From Pedobacter sandarakinus (lineage in GTDB: Bacteria > Bacteroidota > Bacteroidia > Sphingobacteriales > Sphingobacteriaceae), in assembly GCF_026240095.1 (NCBI RefSeq), contig NZ_JAPIVG010000005.1, positions 62,001-126,000 on the forward strand: a stretch of DNA of 64,000 nt, given 5' to 3'. Position 1 is the first letter of the stretch. Each line of letters opens with the position of its first letter. The notes beneath the pieces were generated by a model, which ran no database searches, was not told where the DNA came from, and saw only the letters and a list, made by a program, of their open reading frames with translations. The translations under genes were made by a program, and so were the position numbers. Shown one piece after another: positions 38,686-47,324 of the stretch.

Positions 38686-39618
38686 ATGGAGCTAGAATAC
38701 GGTAGACAGGTAGAACTTGGAGAGGTAAAGGGTAAGATCATTGACCTTTTTATTTTTGCCTGCAATCATGAAAAACGCATTTTGTGTGCACATAAATATA
38801 TATCGGAAACTAATTCGATATTAAAAACTATTGCTCTTTGTTATAAGCCAATTCCAAAAAAGTGTATCAAAGGCATCACTTACAGCCAAATACAAAACCA
38901 TGTAGAAATTTATGAAATATTAGATTCTCAATTTGCTGGTTACGCCAATAAAGAGGTTAATATTGTAGTTGACTATTCCTGTATGACGAAATCATGGTAT
39001 TACTCGATTATCTTATATCTGACCAAAAGAAATTTGTTGTTATCCAAGGTAAATGCTTTTTTCATATATACTCCATCAAAATATTCTGCACCTCAAAAAC
39101 CAAAACATAATACAGAAATTGCGCCGTTGCCAGGAAAATATGTGGTGCCGACCAATAAGCCAAAGGCTTTAATAGTTTGTCTTGGATACGAGCAGAACAA
39201 GGCTGAAGGAATCATTGATCACCTAGATCCTAAAATCTGTTATGTGTTTTACACCGAACCCGCTCTTGATCCAAAATTTGTTGCGACTGTTAAAGCCAAT
39301 AACAAGAATATACTTCAACATTATAACAATGTCATAACTTACAAATTTGATGACATGTTATATCTGGAGCGCCAATTGACTTCACTTTATTATTTACTTA
39401 GGGAAGATTATAGTATAATAATTGCTCCGTTAGGACCTAAACCTTTCACATTCATTTCAATGCTTCTTTCAGTGAAATTTCCGGATATCGACATTTGGAG
39501 AGTAGGTTCTGGTTCGGATATCAACGAATATTTAAGAGAGCCATTAAATAGTCAAACATTTGTGATAAACGAAGTTGTTTTCAATAACTTCACCCTTAAC
39601 GACGGAGTGCAAGACTAA
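38686..39618 (+). CDS. Hypothetical Rossmann-like protein, partner of the ATPase
   Basis: I chose the ATG at 38686, which starts 2 nt after the ATPase stop, over a start 54 nt upstream inside that gene. The 310-residue protein has an N-terminal domain and NIVVDYSCMTKSWYYSIILYL near residues 95-115, a D-x-S-x-M pattern that I associate with Rossmann/CARF-like proteins encoded beside ORC-CDC6 ATPases. A second motif, IIIAPLGPKPFTFIS, is near residue 260. It may bind a nucleotide or act as the specificity subunit. Family unnamed; role is inference. Confidence 0.6.
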   Translation: MELEYGRQVELGEVKGKIIDLFIFACNHEKRILCAHKYISETNSILKTIALCYKPIPKKCIKGITYSQIQNHVEIYEILDSQFAGYANKEVNIVVDYSCMTKSWYYSIILYLTKRNLLLSKVNAFFIYTPSKYSAPQKPKHNTEIAPLPGKYVVPTNKPKALIVCLGYEQNKAEGIIDHLDPKICYVFYTEPALDPKFVATVKANNKNILQHYNNVITYKFDDMLYLERQLTSLYYLLREDYSIIIAPLGPKPFTFISMLLSVKFPDIDIWRVGSGSDINEYLREPLNSQTFVINEVVFNNFTLNDGVQD

Positions 39619-39771
39619 AGTTAATTTATTCCACAATGCCAAAGTCGGCGTCATTTTCTTTTTTGAAAATCTAATCAAGGTGCTCTTCAAAAGTTACTAG
39701 GTTCAATACCTCATCTTTTAAAAATGTAATGAAAACTTCCATATCCTCTTTAATGATCACCGTTCTGAAGA

Positions 39772-40125
39772 ATCAAGGTACATTTTTCTGCCGCGTTTGG
39801 AAACGGTGAGCTAAAACCTGGTGAATTTGTGAAGCTCCATGTTCACTTGTCGAACGATAATGATGGCAATGAGCTGCGAATGTTCATAGGTATATTTGGC
39901 ACCAATAGGAATATAAAGATGCATGCCGGTTGATCCAGAAGTTTTGGGAAAGCTCGGAACGCCAATCGCGTCCAGTATGGATCTGGTTACCTGGGCAGCC
40001 TGGATCACTTGCTCGTAGGTATTCTTTTCTGGATCCAAGTCTATTAGGCAATACTCCCTATAATCTGGCGAGGCTGCCCTGCTGAACCAGGAGCTCATCT
40101 CACTGCGGCCTAGCGTATTCAACAT
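39772..40125 (-). pseudogene. ligD: DNA ligase D polymerase-domain remnant with nonsense codon
   Basis: The minus strand encodes RSEMSSWFSR, CLIDLDPEKNTYEQVI, PSFPKTSGSTGMHLYIP and AKYTYEHSQ, which match the primase/polymerase domain of LigD (NHEJ ligase). A TAG at 39811-39813 interrupts HKFT-x-x-*-x-TVSKRGRKMYLD without changing the frame, where relatives have Glu. The 5' end is cut at an in-frame stop just before 40125, and similarity ends after MYLD. So it is a truncated pseudogene. A second decayed minus-strand frame with one TAG lies at about 39635-39745. Confidence 0.8.
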
Positions 40126-40180
40126 TCGTTATACAAATAATTCCACAAGGCATGGCCACTACTAGGCTCATTGTCTAAAT

Positions 40181-41257
40181 TTAAAACTTTAACTTCAGCT
40201 TCACATCAAAGTAATCTTTATCTCTTTTGCCATACATAAATGAGAATTTATCGCCATATGCTAGACTAAGTCGCTTCTCAATATTCTCCATCCCCTTATT
40301 GAAACCTGATTGGTGGATTTTGGTGTTAATAAGATTCGATGTTTCTATTAACAGCTTCCCTTTGCTTAAATTAATAGTTAGTATTCCAGGGTTGCTAGGT
40401 TTTTGTAAATTCCCATGTTTAAGCATATTTTCGACCAGTGTTATGATGACCAGAGGAATAAAGCGAAGGTTTTTCACTTCCTCGGGAAATGAAAAATCAA
40501 TGTACTGTACCTCATCTTTTCTGATTTTATTCAGTGAAATTAAGTTGTAGATCTGATTGAGCTCTTCTTCCAACTTTGGAAAGTTGTCGTTTGATTCTCT
40601 TGTATCTAAACTGAACCGCATAAGTTCAGCAAGATTAAGGACAGCCTCCCCTGCATCCTCGTTGAACTTTCGCACACTATCATATAAAAAACTCAATGTA
40701 TTGAACAAAAGGTGCGGGTTAATCTGAGCCCGGAGATATTCATATTGAGCAACATTCAATTCGTTCTGTATTTCCTTCGTTCGAATATTATTTAAGTATT
40801 CTTGCTTTTCTGCCTGCTCACGTTTGTTTCGCTCTTCCTTATATTCTATAAATAAAAAGTAAAAGCAGGAAAGCCCAATAAAGAACAATCCTCTCCATAG
40901 CGATTGGAAGAAGCTTCGGTAATTTTCAACAATGGTAACCACATTAAACTCCTTACTCGAATCTGATAAAATATAATTAAGAATGGATCTTAAAAATATA
41001 TATAAGCCAATCTGAACCACCATCAGAAAACATACCCTTGTCCACGAGTTTCTCATCTTAAAGCTTTTCCCGAGAACCAAATGTGCATTTGTATAAAAGA
41101 GGATGATATTTAGCACGTAATGGAGCAAATAATTTAATGGTTTGCCAAATGCTCCCGCCGCAAGACCTATAAGCGTTATTTCAAAAAAGATAAAAAGCGC
41201 CCATCCGATTAAATGGATTCTCTGGGTTTTTGACCACTCAAAAATTTTCTTTGTCAT
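40181..41257 (-). CDS. LytS/AgrC-type sensor histidine kinase
   Basis: I chose the ATG at 41257; longer frames up to 41365 add residues that look like non-coding sequence. The 358-residue protein has four or five TM helices in the first 150 residues, a linker, then the His-kinase box RAQINPHLLFNTL and an ATPase domain with LVENMLKHG (N-box) and GMENIEKRL. It is the partner of the LytTR regulator encoded upstream on the same strand. It should sense an envelope or small-molecule signal and phosphorylate the regulator. The signal is unknown. Confidence 0.85.
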   Translation of the reverse strand: MTKKIFEWSKTQRIHLIGWALFIFFEITLIGLAAGAFGKPLNYLLHYVLNIILFYTNAHLVLGKSFKMRNSWTRVCFLMVVQIGLYIFLRSILNYILSDSSKEFNVVTIVENYRSFFQSLWRGLFFIGLSCFYFLFIEYKEERNKREQAEKQEYLNNIRTKEIQNELNVAQYEYLRAQINPHLLFNTLSFLYDSVRKFNEDAGEAVLNLAELMRFSLDTRESNDNFPKLEEELNQIYNLISLNKIRKDEVQYIDFSFPEEVKNLRFIPLVIITLVENMLKHGNLQKPSNPGILTINLSKGKLLIETSNLINTKIHQSGFNKGMENIEKRLSLAYGDKFSFMYGKRDKDYFDVKLKLKF

Positions 41258-41507
41258 GCTATAAACTGTATTGGTGTAACTCCATATTATCACGGTGTAA
41301 TAACTTTTTTTACCATATCCAATAGGGCTAGTTTCAAAATAAAAAACATGAAACACATCCCTCAAAAACTGATTAAAAAAACAGCATTTGTTTTTAAATC
41401 GCAGAAAAACCAGAGGTTGTCATCAACCGATCCAACCAATTCCAGTATTACGATTATTGCAACTGAAACTTTCGTTGCATTGAAAAAGTAGACTGAAGAC
41501 AATAAGA

Positions 41508-42239
41508 CTACCGGCCGGATCTTAAGGTTTTTCGTTCTAAAAATTCATTAAAGCTATCTTTGTAACTATTGCCCATTGGAACAACATAAGAACCCATTTT
41601 TAGCGTATTTCCAATAACTTTCTCCACCTTCTCTGCATTGACAAAAAATGATCGATGTACCCTATAGAAAAGTGTTCCCCAAAAATCCTTTTCTACCTCC
41701 TTCATGGTCAGGTAAACCATGTATTTAGTCTCCTCTGTGACGATATTGATATAATTCTTTTCGCTTTCAAAAAACAGTATTTTGGATTTTTTGATTTTAA
41801 GCCTCTGCCCCCTGTCGCCAATACTTACGAAGAAAAATTTTCTTCCTGACTGTTTAGACTTTTCTATTTTCTTTGTTTCCGATTCAAGGATGTCCCAGAC
41901 AGTTTTTATAAACTTGGGTTTAGATATGGGTTTGACTAAATAACGGGATGCATCCACCTCAAAAGCTTCTACTGCATATTTAGTAAATGCCGTAGTAAAT
42001 ACTATAAACCTAGCTCTATTCACCAATTTTTTTGCAAGTTCAATGCCAGTAATACTAGGCATGTCTATATCTAGAAAGATAAAGTCGATCTTATCCTTTA
42101 TGCTAATTTCGGATAGAGCTACCAGCGGATCTAGGTAGGTCTTGACTAAAGTAAGATTTTGATTTGTTTCTATATAATCTGATAAGATAGAAATAGAATG
42201 TTTTTCATCGTCGATAACGACGCAACGTAATTGTTCCAT
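41508..42239 (-). CDS. LytTR-family response regulator
   Basis: The 243-residue protein has a receiver domain with the acidic pair D10-D11, phospho-acceptor D57 in FIFLDIDMP, Thr and Lys (YLVKPISKPKF). It is followed by a LytTR DNA-binding domain with YRVHRSFFVNAEKVE. It is the first gene of a two-gene unit with the kinase, with a 250-nt gap to it. Targets are not visible in the window; the SusCD and Crp genes nearby are possible. Confidence 0.9.
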   Translation of the reverse strand: MEQLRCVVIDDEKHSISILSDYIETNQNLTLVKTYLDPLVALSEISIKDKIDFIFLDIDMPSITGIELAKKLVNRARFIVFTTAFTKYAVEAFEVDASRYLVKPISKPKFIKTVWDILESETKKIEKSKQSGRKFFFVSIGDRGQRLKIKKSKILFFESEKNYINIVTEETKYMVYLTMKEVEKDFWGTLFYRVHRSFFVNAEKVEKVIGNTLKMGSYVVPMGNSYKDSFNEFLERKTLRSGR

Positions 42240-42298
42240 ATGTCAAAGTTTAAATTGTTCAGTCCTTCTTGACCTCTCAATTACTTTGCATTTTCAAA

Positions 42299-42679
42299 TT
42301 AACGTTCTGATTCTTCTTTTGGTTCGATTTTTATTACCTCAGTAGTTTTCTTCTGGGAGATGGAACCGTCTCTGTTAATTTTATTTGTCCTTTTTAGAGT
42401 TAATCTAACCATATCATATTGCGGTTGCTCTAGTGGAAGGACATCTTGAATCTTGCAATTGAGAGCGATAGCTAACAAGTGAATGTGCCTTATGCTGTAC
42501 TTGGCTCGTTCGGTATATGTCTCGACTTTTGAAACAAATCCATCAGCTAATTTCATCTTTTGCGTTAATTGAAGTTGCGTCATTTTATTAGCTATTCTCA
42601 AAGCTTTAACTCTTTCAATTAATAGAAAATCTAAGTGTGAGATTTCAACAAAAAATAACTCGTCATCTATGGCTACCAT
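42299..42679 (-). CDS. XRE-like helix-turn-helix regulator
   Basis: In the 126-residue protein, residues 20-80 form an XRE helix-turn-helix: RVKALRIANKMTQLQL, KMKLADGFVSKVE and IRHIHLLAIALNCKIQDVLP. The recognition helix is GFVSKVE. The C-terminal tail is charged and contains TEVIKIEPKEESER. It could control the promoter at 42.9 kb or the two-component genes. A phage-type repressor role is not indicated. Confidence 0.85.
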   Translation of the reverse strand: MVAIDDELFFVEISHLDFLLIERVKALRIANKMTQLQLTQKMKLADGFVSKVETYTERAKYSIRHIHLLAIALNCKIQDVLPLEQPQYDMVRLTLKRTNKINRDGSISQKKTTEVIKIEPKEESER

Positions 42680-42761
42680 TTACATTCGCAAGTGACTGAT
42701 TTTGATGATTTAAGTCAACTCCACTTGTGGATTTGGTTAACGTTTTGTATCTTAGCCTTAA

Positions 42762-42769
42762 CAAAATTA
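42762..42769 (-). promoter_or_regulatory. Candidate -7 box for the XRE gene
   Basis: On the minus strand the sequence reads TAATTTTG, an exact match to the Bacteroidota -7 consensus TAnnTTTG, about 83 nt upstream of the XRE start. A clear -33 TTG is not present at the usual distance, so confidence is low. Confidence 0.35.
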
Positions 42770-42891
42770 ACGATATAGAAAAACGATAAAAATCATACAT
42801 CCATTAATTGGATTGAGTAATTACTGAAAGAACTTGTGGTGAAAAGTAGGACGTTCGAACACGAGAGGTAGGTAAAACTCAATTCCTATGC

Positions 42892-42899
42892 TATCTTTG
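42892..42899 (+). promoter_or_regulatory. Candidate -7 box inside an inverted repeat
   Basis: TATCTTTG matches TAnnTTTG. It is wrapped in an inverted repeat (TATGCTAT at 42887-42894 and ATAGCATA at 42902-42909), which could be an operator overlapping the promoter. Transcription from here would begin near 42906 and run into the structured RNA. No -33 element is clear. Confidence 0.45.
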
Positions 42900-42916
42900 T
42901 ATAGCATACGGATTTG

Positions 42917-43005
42917 GGTCGCCTGCTTTATTTGAGTTCGGCCGCTGCAAAGCGGTGGTGGTCCTACACCTTCACTTCAAATAAAGCGTAAAGGCGGCCC
43001 TTTTC
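42917..43005 (+). ncRNA. Structured RNA candidate (leader or small RNA)
   Basis: A long closed structure can be drawn. GGGTCGCC (42917-42924) pairs with GGCGGCCC (42994-43001). GCTTTATTTGA (42926-42936) pairs with TCAAATAAAGC (42978-42988). Inside are a CCGCT/AGCGG stem with a GCAA tetraloop (42943-42956) and a GGTG/CACC stem (42958-42971). A T run follows at 43002-43005. The whole lies just after a candidate promoter and 30 nt before a small membrane-protein gene. It could be an sRNA ending in a terminator or a regulatory leader. I do not match it to a named RNA family. Confidence 0.5.
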
Positions 43006-43035
43006 CGTTTTCCTTTCGGTTAACACAGATTAACC

Positions 43036-43185
43036 ATGAAAGCAATTGAAATTAATATTCCTTTTTATTTCAGCACTACATGCTTATTTTTGGGCTATTT
43101 TATAGCCCCTCATATTTCTGTTTTCTTTATTCTCGGATGGTCATTCATCATTCTTATTAGCCTGGTAATCTGTTCACCTGAATAG
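43036..43185 (+). CDS. Small hydrophobic membrane protein (49 aa)
   Basis: It starts MKAIEINIPFYFSTTCLFLGY and is hydrophobic almost throughout, with two TM spans joined by a short APH turn, ending in SPE. It is preceded by the structured RNA candidate and a possible promoter. I do not recognise it. The size and hydrophobicity would also fit a type I toxin, but no antitoxin RNA was identified other than the structured leader on the same strand. Confidence 0.45.
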   Translation: MKAIEINIPFYFSTTCLFLGYFIAPHISVFFILGWSFIILISLVICSPE

Positions 43186-43198
43186 GATACCAGGCTAG

Positions 43199-43255
43199 GG
43201 CAGGTCACCTTAATGGTTAATGATAAAAAATAGGTTCTTTAATAATGCACCTGCC
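43199..43255. repeat. Inverted repeat after the small membrane-protein gene
   Basis: GGCAGGT and ACCTGCC pair across a 43-nt AT-rich loop, followed by TTAGTTTTC. It could be a weak terminator for the small transcript or a binding site; the long loop makes a terminator doubtful. Confidence 0.35.
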
Positions 43256-43317
43256 TTAGTTTTCTTCAATATTTGAGTTTCCTCATTTAATTTCCGAATC
43301 AACTAACTAAACCAACC

Positions 43318-44067
43318 ATGATGAAAAAAACGATATATTTTATCGCTAAGGCACTGCTATGTAATTTTTTTAAACCTAAAATTAGCATTGAGACTAATTT
43401 TTCTGAAAATGCACTGAATAAGTTTTCTAAACACGTCCTCGATTTTACAGAAAGCGAAAAGCTGATCAAAAGTGTAGCAGCCCTTTCCTTTAACGAAATT
43501 AAGCTCGAACGGTTAAAAAGAAAAAAAATTCTCGTTTTAGTTTTTCTTTTAATCATCAGTATTTCGGTCCAAGCACAAGAAAAAAGTCAGAATTATTCCA
43601 TAGGTATAGATAAAAAGATCCCTAAAGTGTTTCTCTCGAAGGTTATTAACTATTCAGCGACCGAAATCCGTCTTTCAGACTTAAAAGGTAAAGCGGTAAT
43701 TCTCGATTTTTGGGCTACGTTTTGCTCCGCTTGTTTGATAGAATTTCCTAAAATGGATAGCTTCCAAAAGCAGTATAACAAAAACCTACAGGTGATATTG
43801 ATCAATACTTATTCGAAAGATACCGAAAAAGTACTTGGCGATTTTCTGGTACACCAAAAGTCTAAATTGTCGGGTTTTTCTTTGCCGATTGCTCAAAGTG
43901 ATAGTACACTACGCGAGATCTTCCCCATCAAAAGCATGCCTCATTATATATGGGTAGGATCTGACGGAAGAATCAAAGCAATCACTCGAGCCGAACAGGT
44001 TACTGCTCCAAATATTGAACGGTTGATTGCAGGACTGTCCCTCAACTTAAAAATCAAAACAGATTAA
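43318..44067 (+). CDS. TlpA/ResA-like thiol-disulfide oxidoreductase
   Basis: The 249-residue protein has a thioredoxin fold with active site C136-S-A-C139 in WATFCSACLIEFP and the cis-Pro region SMPHYIW. It is anchored or secreted by a hydrophobic stretch at residues 72-86. Oddly, about 70 polar residues come before that stretch; no ATG nearer to the signal is available, so they may be translated or the start may be non-ATG. It is 2 nt before the SusC gene. It probably reduces or isomerises disulfides in periplasmic partners. Confidence 0.85.
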   Translation: MMKKTIYFIAKALLCNFFKPKISIETNFSENALNKFSKHVLDFTESEKLIKSVAALSFNEIKLERLKRKKILVLVFLLIISISVQAQEKSQNYSIGIDKKIPKVFLSKVINYSATEIRLSDLKGKAVILDFWATFCSACLIEFPKMDSFQKQYNKNLQVILINTYSKDTEKVLGDFLVHQKSKLSGFSLPIAQSDSTLREIFPIKSMPHYIWVGSDGRIKAITRAEQVTAPNIERLIAGLSLNLKIKTD

Positions 44068-44069
44068 AA

Positions 44070-47000
44070 ATGAAAATAAATAATTTTAACGCCAGAAAAA
44101 TGAAATGGAATTTCTTCCTATTAGTTGTGGCAATATTACTTATCATGCTTTCTGCATTTACTGCCTACGCGCAAGATAACCAAGAAGTTCGTGGGAAGGT
44201 GACTGATCTTGACGGCAAGTCTATTATCGTTTCAATTCGTTTTAAGGGGGGGGTAACCCTTGCTGATAGAGACGGAAGCTTTGCTATAAAAGGGTTAAAA
44301 CTTGGTGATACTATTCGTTTTACTGCCACAGGATTCAAAAGTGTGACCAGGACCAATGAGAAACCTGGCTCTTTTATGTCCATCAAAATGACAGAGGAAA
44401 TCCAGCAACTGGAGGAAGTTTTAGTGCAGACTGGTTATCAGAGTGCGAAGCCAAATGAAATAAATGGAACAATTTCCTTAATCGATGAAAAAGCTCTGAA
44501 TGCTCGATCCGGTACCAGTATACTTGACCGCCTCATAGGACAGAGTAGCGGGTTGATGTTGCAAGTAGGGAAAAGTAATAACAATCCTCAAAACAATACT
44601 AATATCAGTATAAGGGGGCTTGGAACGATTAATGGTCCCCTAGATCCCCTTATTGTTTTAGACGGTTTTATTTATGAGGGCGATATTGCCAACATAAATC
44701 CAAATGATGTTGAGAACGTCTCGATATTAAAGGATGCGGCCTCAGCTTCTATTTGGGGTGCAAGAGCTGGAAATGGGGTCATCATTATTACAACTAAGAA
44801 AGGTAAACTAAACCAAGCCATGCAGCTTTCATTTAACGCTAACTTTCTTTTACAGGATCTTCCAAAACTTACTGCGGTAGGACAAATGGAAAACAGTGAT
44901 TATATCGCGGTAGAAAAACAGCTCTTTAATGCAGGCTATTTTAATGACAGGATAACCTCCACACCGTGGGCAGCCATTACTCCAGTTGTGGAAATTTTGT
45001 TAGCCCAGCGGGATGGCAAAATTTCGCAATCGACTGCCGATGAACAAGTACAAAATTTGCTGAAGAATAATACTCAGCAATCCTATTTGGATAACTTTTA
45101 CACTCGTGCCCTAACCCAGCAATACAATCTTAACATTAAAGGTGGGGGAGAAAGAAATAGCTATTTATTTTCTGCAGCTTACGATCATGTTAAAGGAGAG
45201 ACTTATAGTAATACCGATAAGTTAAATCTGCATCTTGCGAATGATTTCAAACTTCTAAAAAAACTTGACCTTAATACAAATATCTATTTCACAAATGTTG
45301 ATAGCAAAACAGGAAGGCCAAGTTTCAATTCGCTAAGCATTGGAAGTCGTTACCCAACCTATATGGACTTTAGTTCGCCGGGCGGTATGGCGACGAGCTA
45401 TCGTAGCATTTACACGGATACTTTAGCCTCTGGAAAATTTTTAGACTGGAAATACTATCCAACTGAAGATTATAAACATGATTACAATAGGCGTAAAACT
45501 CAAGAACTTTATGCAAATTTCGGTCTAAAGTATCAAATTTTAGATGGGTTAAACCTACAGTTAAATTACCAATATCAGCGGCAAAACTCAAGTGATGAAA
45601 GAACCTCAGACGCTGAAAGTTATGCTGCCAGAAACCTGGTAAACACTTTTAGCCAATTCAATAGGGCAACTGGGATAGTGACTTATCCCGTTCCGAAAGG
45701 AGGAATTCTGTTAGCTAATACATCAGTTGTGAATTCACAGACTGGGCGAGCACAGTTCAATTATAACAGGATTTTTGGAGTGCACAGTATTACCGCCATT
45801 GCTGGGAGTGAGGTAAGATCCTCAAATACTTCTGCAATGGGAAACAGGCGGCTTGGATATCAATCCGATCCCCTTTATTTTAGTCCCGTCGACGAAGTTG
45901 GATATTACCCTGAATATCTTACAGGCAATACTAACCAGATTGGTGGAGTAAACACTTTACTTGAAACTGCCTATCGTTTTTTAAGTATGTACAGCAATGT
46001 TGCATACAGTTATAAAGGGAAATACCTGATTTCTGGAAGTGTCCGTAGAGATGGTTCCAATATTTTTGGTGCAAATACAAATGATAAATGGAAACCGTTA
46101 TGGTCAGCTGGTTTGGGCTGGAAGGTCTCTGATGAGAGTTTTTATAACATCGACTGGCTACCTGTTCTCCGCCTAACAGGTACATTTGGCTATAGTGGAA
46201 ATGTCGATCTAAGCAAAACAGCGCTACCAATTGCCGGATATGGAACGAATTCAATTACCCGTTTTCCAATTACAAGGATCAATACTATAAACAATCCTGA
46301 TTTGCGCTGGGAACAGCTCTCACAGCTTAACCTAAAGATAGATTTCGAGCTAAAAAAACAAGTTCTAAGTGGATCTCTGGCATGGTATGTCAAAAGGGGA
46401 TCTGATCTATATGGAAGGGATTCTTACGATTATACATCTTGGGGGGCGAATGACGAAATTGTTAGGAACGTAGCGGATATGGTTGGACATGGTTTTGATG
46501 CCGATTTTCATAGCCGCAATATCCAGGGTAAAAATTTTAGCTGGAACAGCGATCTTTTCTTTAGCTATAACCTAAGCAAGACAAAAAAATATTACTCTAA
46601 AACTATGGCAAGTATTTATTCGATGATATCTGGTGGTAATTATATAACGCCTTTAGAGGGATATCCGCTATATGCTGTTGCGGCATATAAGTGGGGAGGA
46701 CTCGACAATAAAGGAAACCCGCAAGGGTATCTGAATGGATCCTTAAGTACCGATTACGCAGCTATGTTAAATGAAGCTAGCAACACGGGAAGCAATTTAG
46801 TCTACCTTGGAGCTTCAAGTCCAGCTTATTTTGGATCGATAATCAATACTTTCAGATTCAAGGGGCTAAGCGTCTCTTTCAATCTCAATTATAAATTGGG
46901 TTACAGGGTCAAAAAGCCAACGATAAGTTATTCACAGTTGATTAGTAATGGAATTGGTAATGCTCAGTTTTCCAACCGATGGCAGAATCCTGGGGATGAG

Positions 47001-47297
47001 CAAAAAACCAATGTCCCTTCATTCATATATCCTAATTCATCATTAAGGGATGCATTTTTCTATTCATCAGAACCTAATGTAATGCGTGGAGACCATGTTA
47101 GAATGGATTATCTGCGCATAGGGTATACCTTGAATACCTCGCAATGGAAATCCCCGTTCCGAAACCTTGAACTCTATTCAGGTATGCAGAATATAGGAAT
47201 CTTATGGAGAGCAAATAAGGATGGTTATGATCCCGATTATGCAAATGTAATTCCCCCTTCACTTCAATTTTCTTTCGGTATAAAGGGCGCATTTTAA
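44070..47297 (+). CDS. SusC/RagA-type TonB-linked outer-membrane transporter
   Basis: The 1075-residue protein has a signal peptide, an N-terminal carboxypeptidase-like regulatory domain (VRGKVTDLDGKS), a plug with the TonB-plug pattern (VLVQTGYQSAK, SIRGLGTINGPLDPLIVLDG), SILKDAASASIWGARAGNGV, and a large beta barrel. It pairs with the SusD protein encoded 27 nt downstream. SusCD systems import glycans or peptides, or export small proteins. Linkage to TlpA, MauE and DUF6520 genes is not that of a glycan locus: no glycoside hydrolase is present. Confidence 0.95.
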   Translation: MKINNFNARKMKWNFFLLVVAILLIMLSAFTAYAQDNQEVRGKVTDLDGKSIIVSIRFKGGVTLADRDGSFAIKGLKLGDTIRFTATGFKSVTRTNEKPGSFMSIKMTEEIQQLEEVLVQTGYQSAKPNEINGTISLIDEKALNARSGTSILDRLIGQSSGLMLQVGKSNNNPQNNTNISIRGLGTINGPLDPLIVLDGFIYEGDIANINPNDVENVSILKDAASASIWGARAGNGVIIITTKKGKLNQAMQLSFNANFLLQDLPKLTAVGQMENSDYIAVEKQLFNAGYFNDRITSTPWAAITPVVEILLAQRDGKISQSTADEQVQNLLKNNTQQSYLDNFYTRALTQQYNLNIKGGGERNSYLFSAAYDHVKGETYSNTDKLNLHLANDFKLLKKLDLNTNIYFTNVDSKTGRPSFNSLSIGSRYPTYMDFSSPGGMATSYRSIYTDTLASGKFLDWKYYPTEDYKHDYNRRKTQELYANFGLKYQILDGLNLQLNYQYQRQNSSDERTSDAESYAARNLVNTFSQFNRATGIVTYPVPKGGILLANTSVVNSQTGRAQFNYNRIFGVHSITAIAGSEVRSSNTSAMGNRRLGYQSDPLYFSPVDEVGYYPEYLTGNTNQIGGVNTLLETAYRFLSMYSNVAYSYKGKYLISGSVRRDGSNIFGANTNDKWKPLWSAGLGWKVSDESFYNIDWLPVLRLTGTFGYSGNVDLSKTALPIAGYGTNSITRFPITRINTINNPDLRWEQLSQLNLKIDFELKKQVLSGSLAWYVKRGSDLYGRDSYDYTSWGANDEIVRNVADMVGHGFDADFHSRNIQGKNFSWNSDLFFSYNLSKTKKYYSKTMASIYSMISGGNYITPLEGYPLYAVAAYKWGGLDNKGNPQGYLNGSLSTDYAAMLNEASNTGSNLVYLGASSPAYFGSIINTFRFKGLSVSFNLNYKLGYRVKKPTISYSQLISNGIGNAQFSNRWQNPGDEQKTNVPSFIYPNSSLRDAFFYSSEPNVMRGDHVRMDYLRIGYTLNTSQWKSPFRNLELYSGMQNIGILWRANKDGYDPDYANVIPPSLQFSFGIKGAF

Positions 47298-47324
47298 TAG
47301 ATCTGTTATAAAAAATAAAAAGAG

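Noticed and set aside
43318..43540. Separate small gene ahead of TlpA
   Set aside because: The frame is continuous into the thioredoxin domain, with no stop or ATG that would split it.
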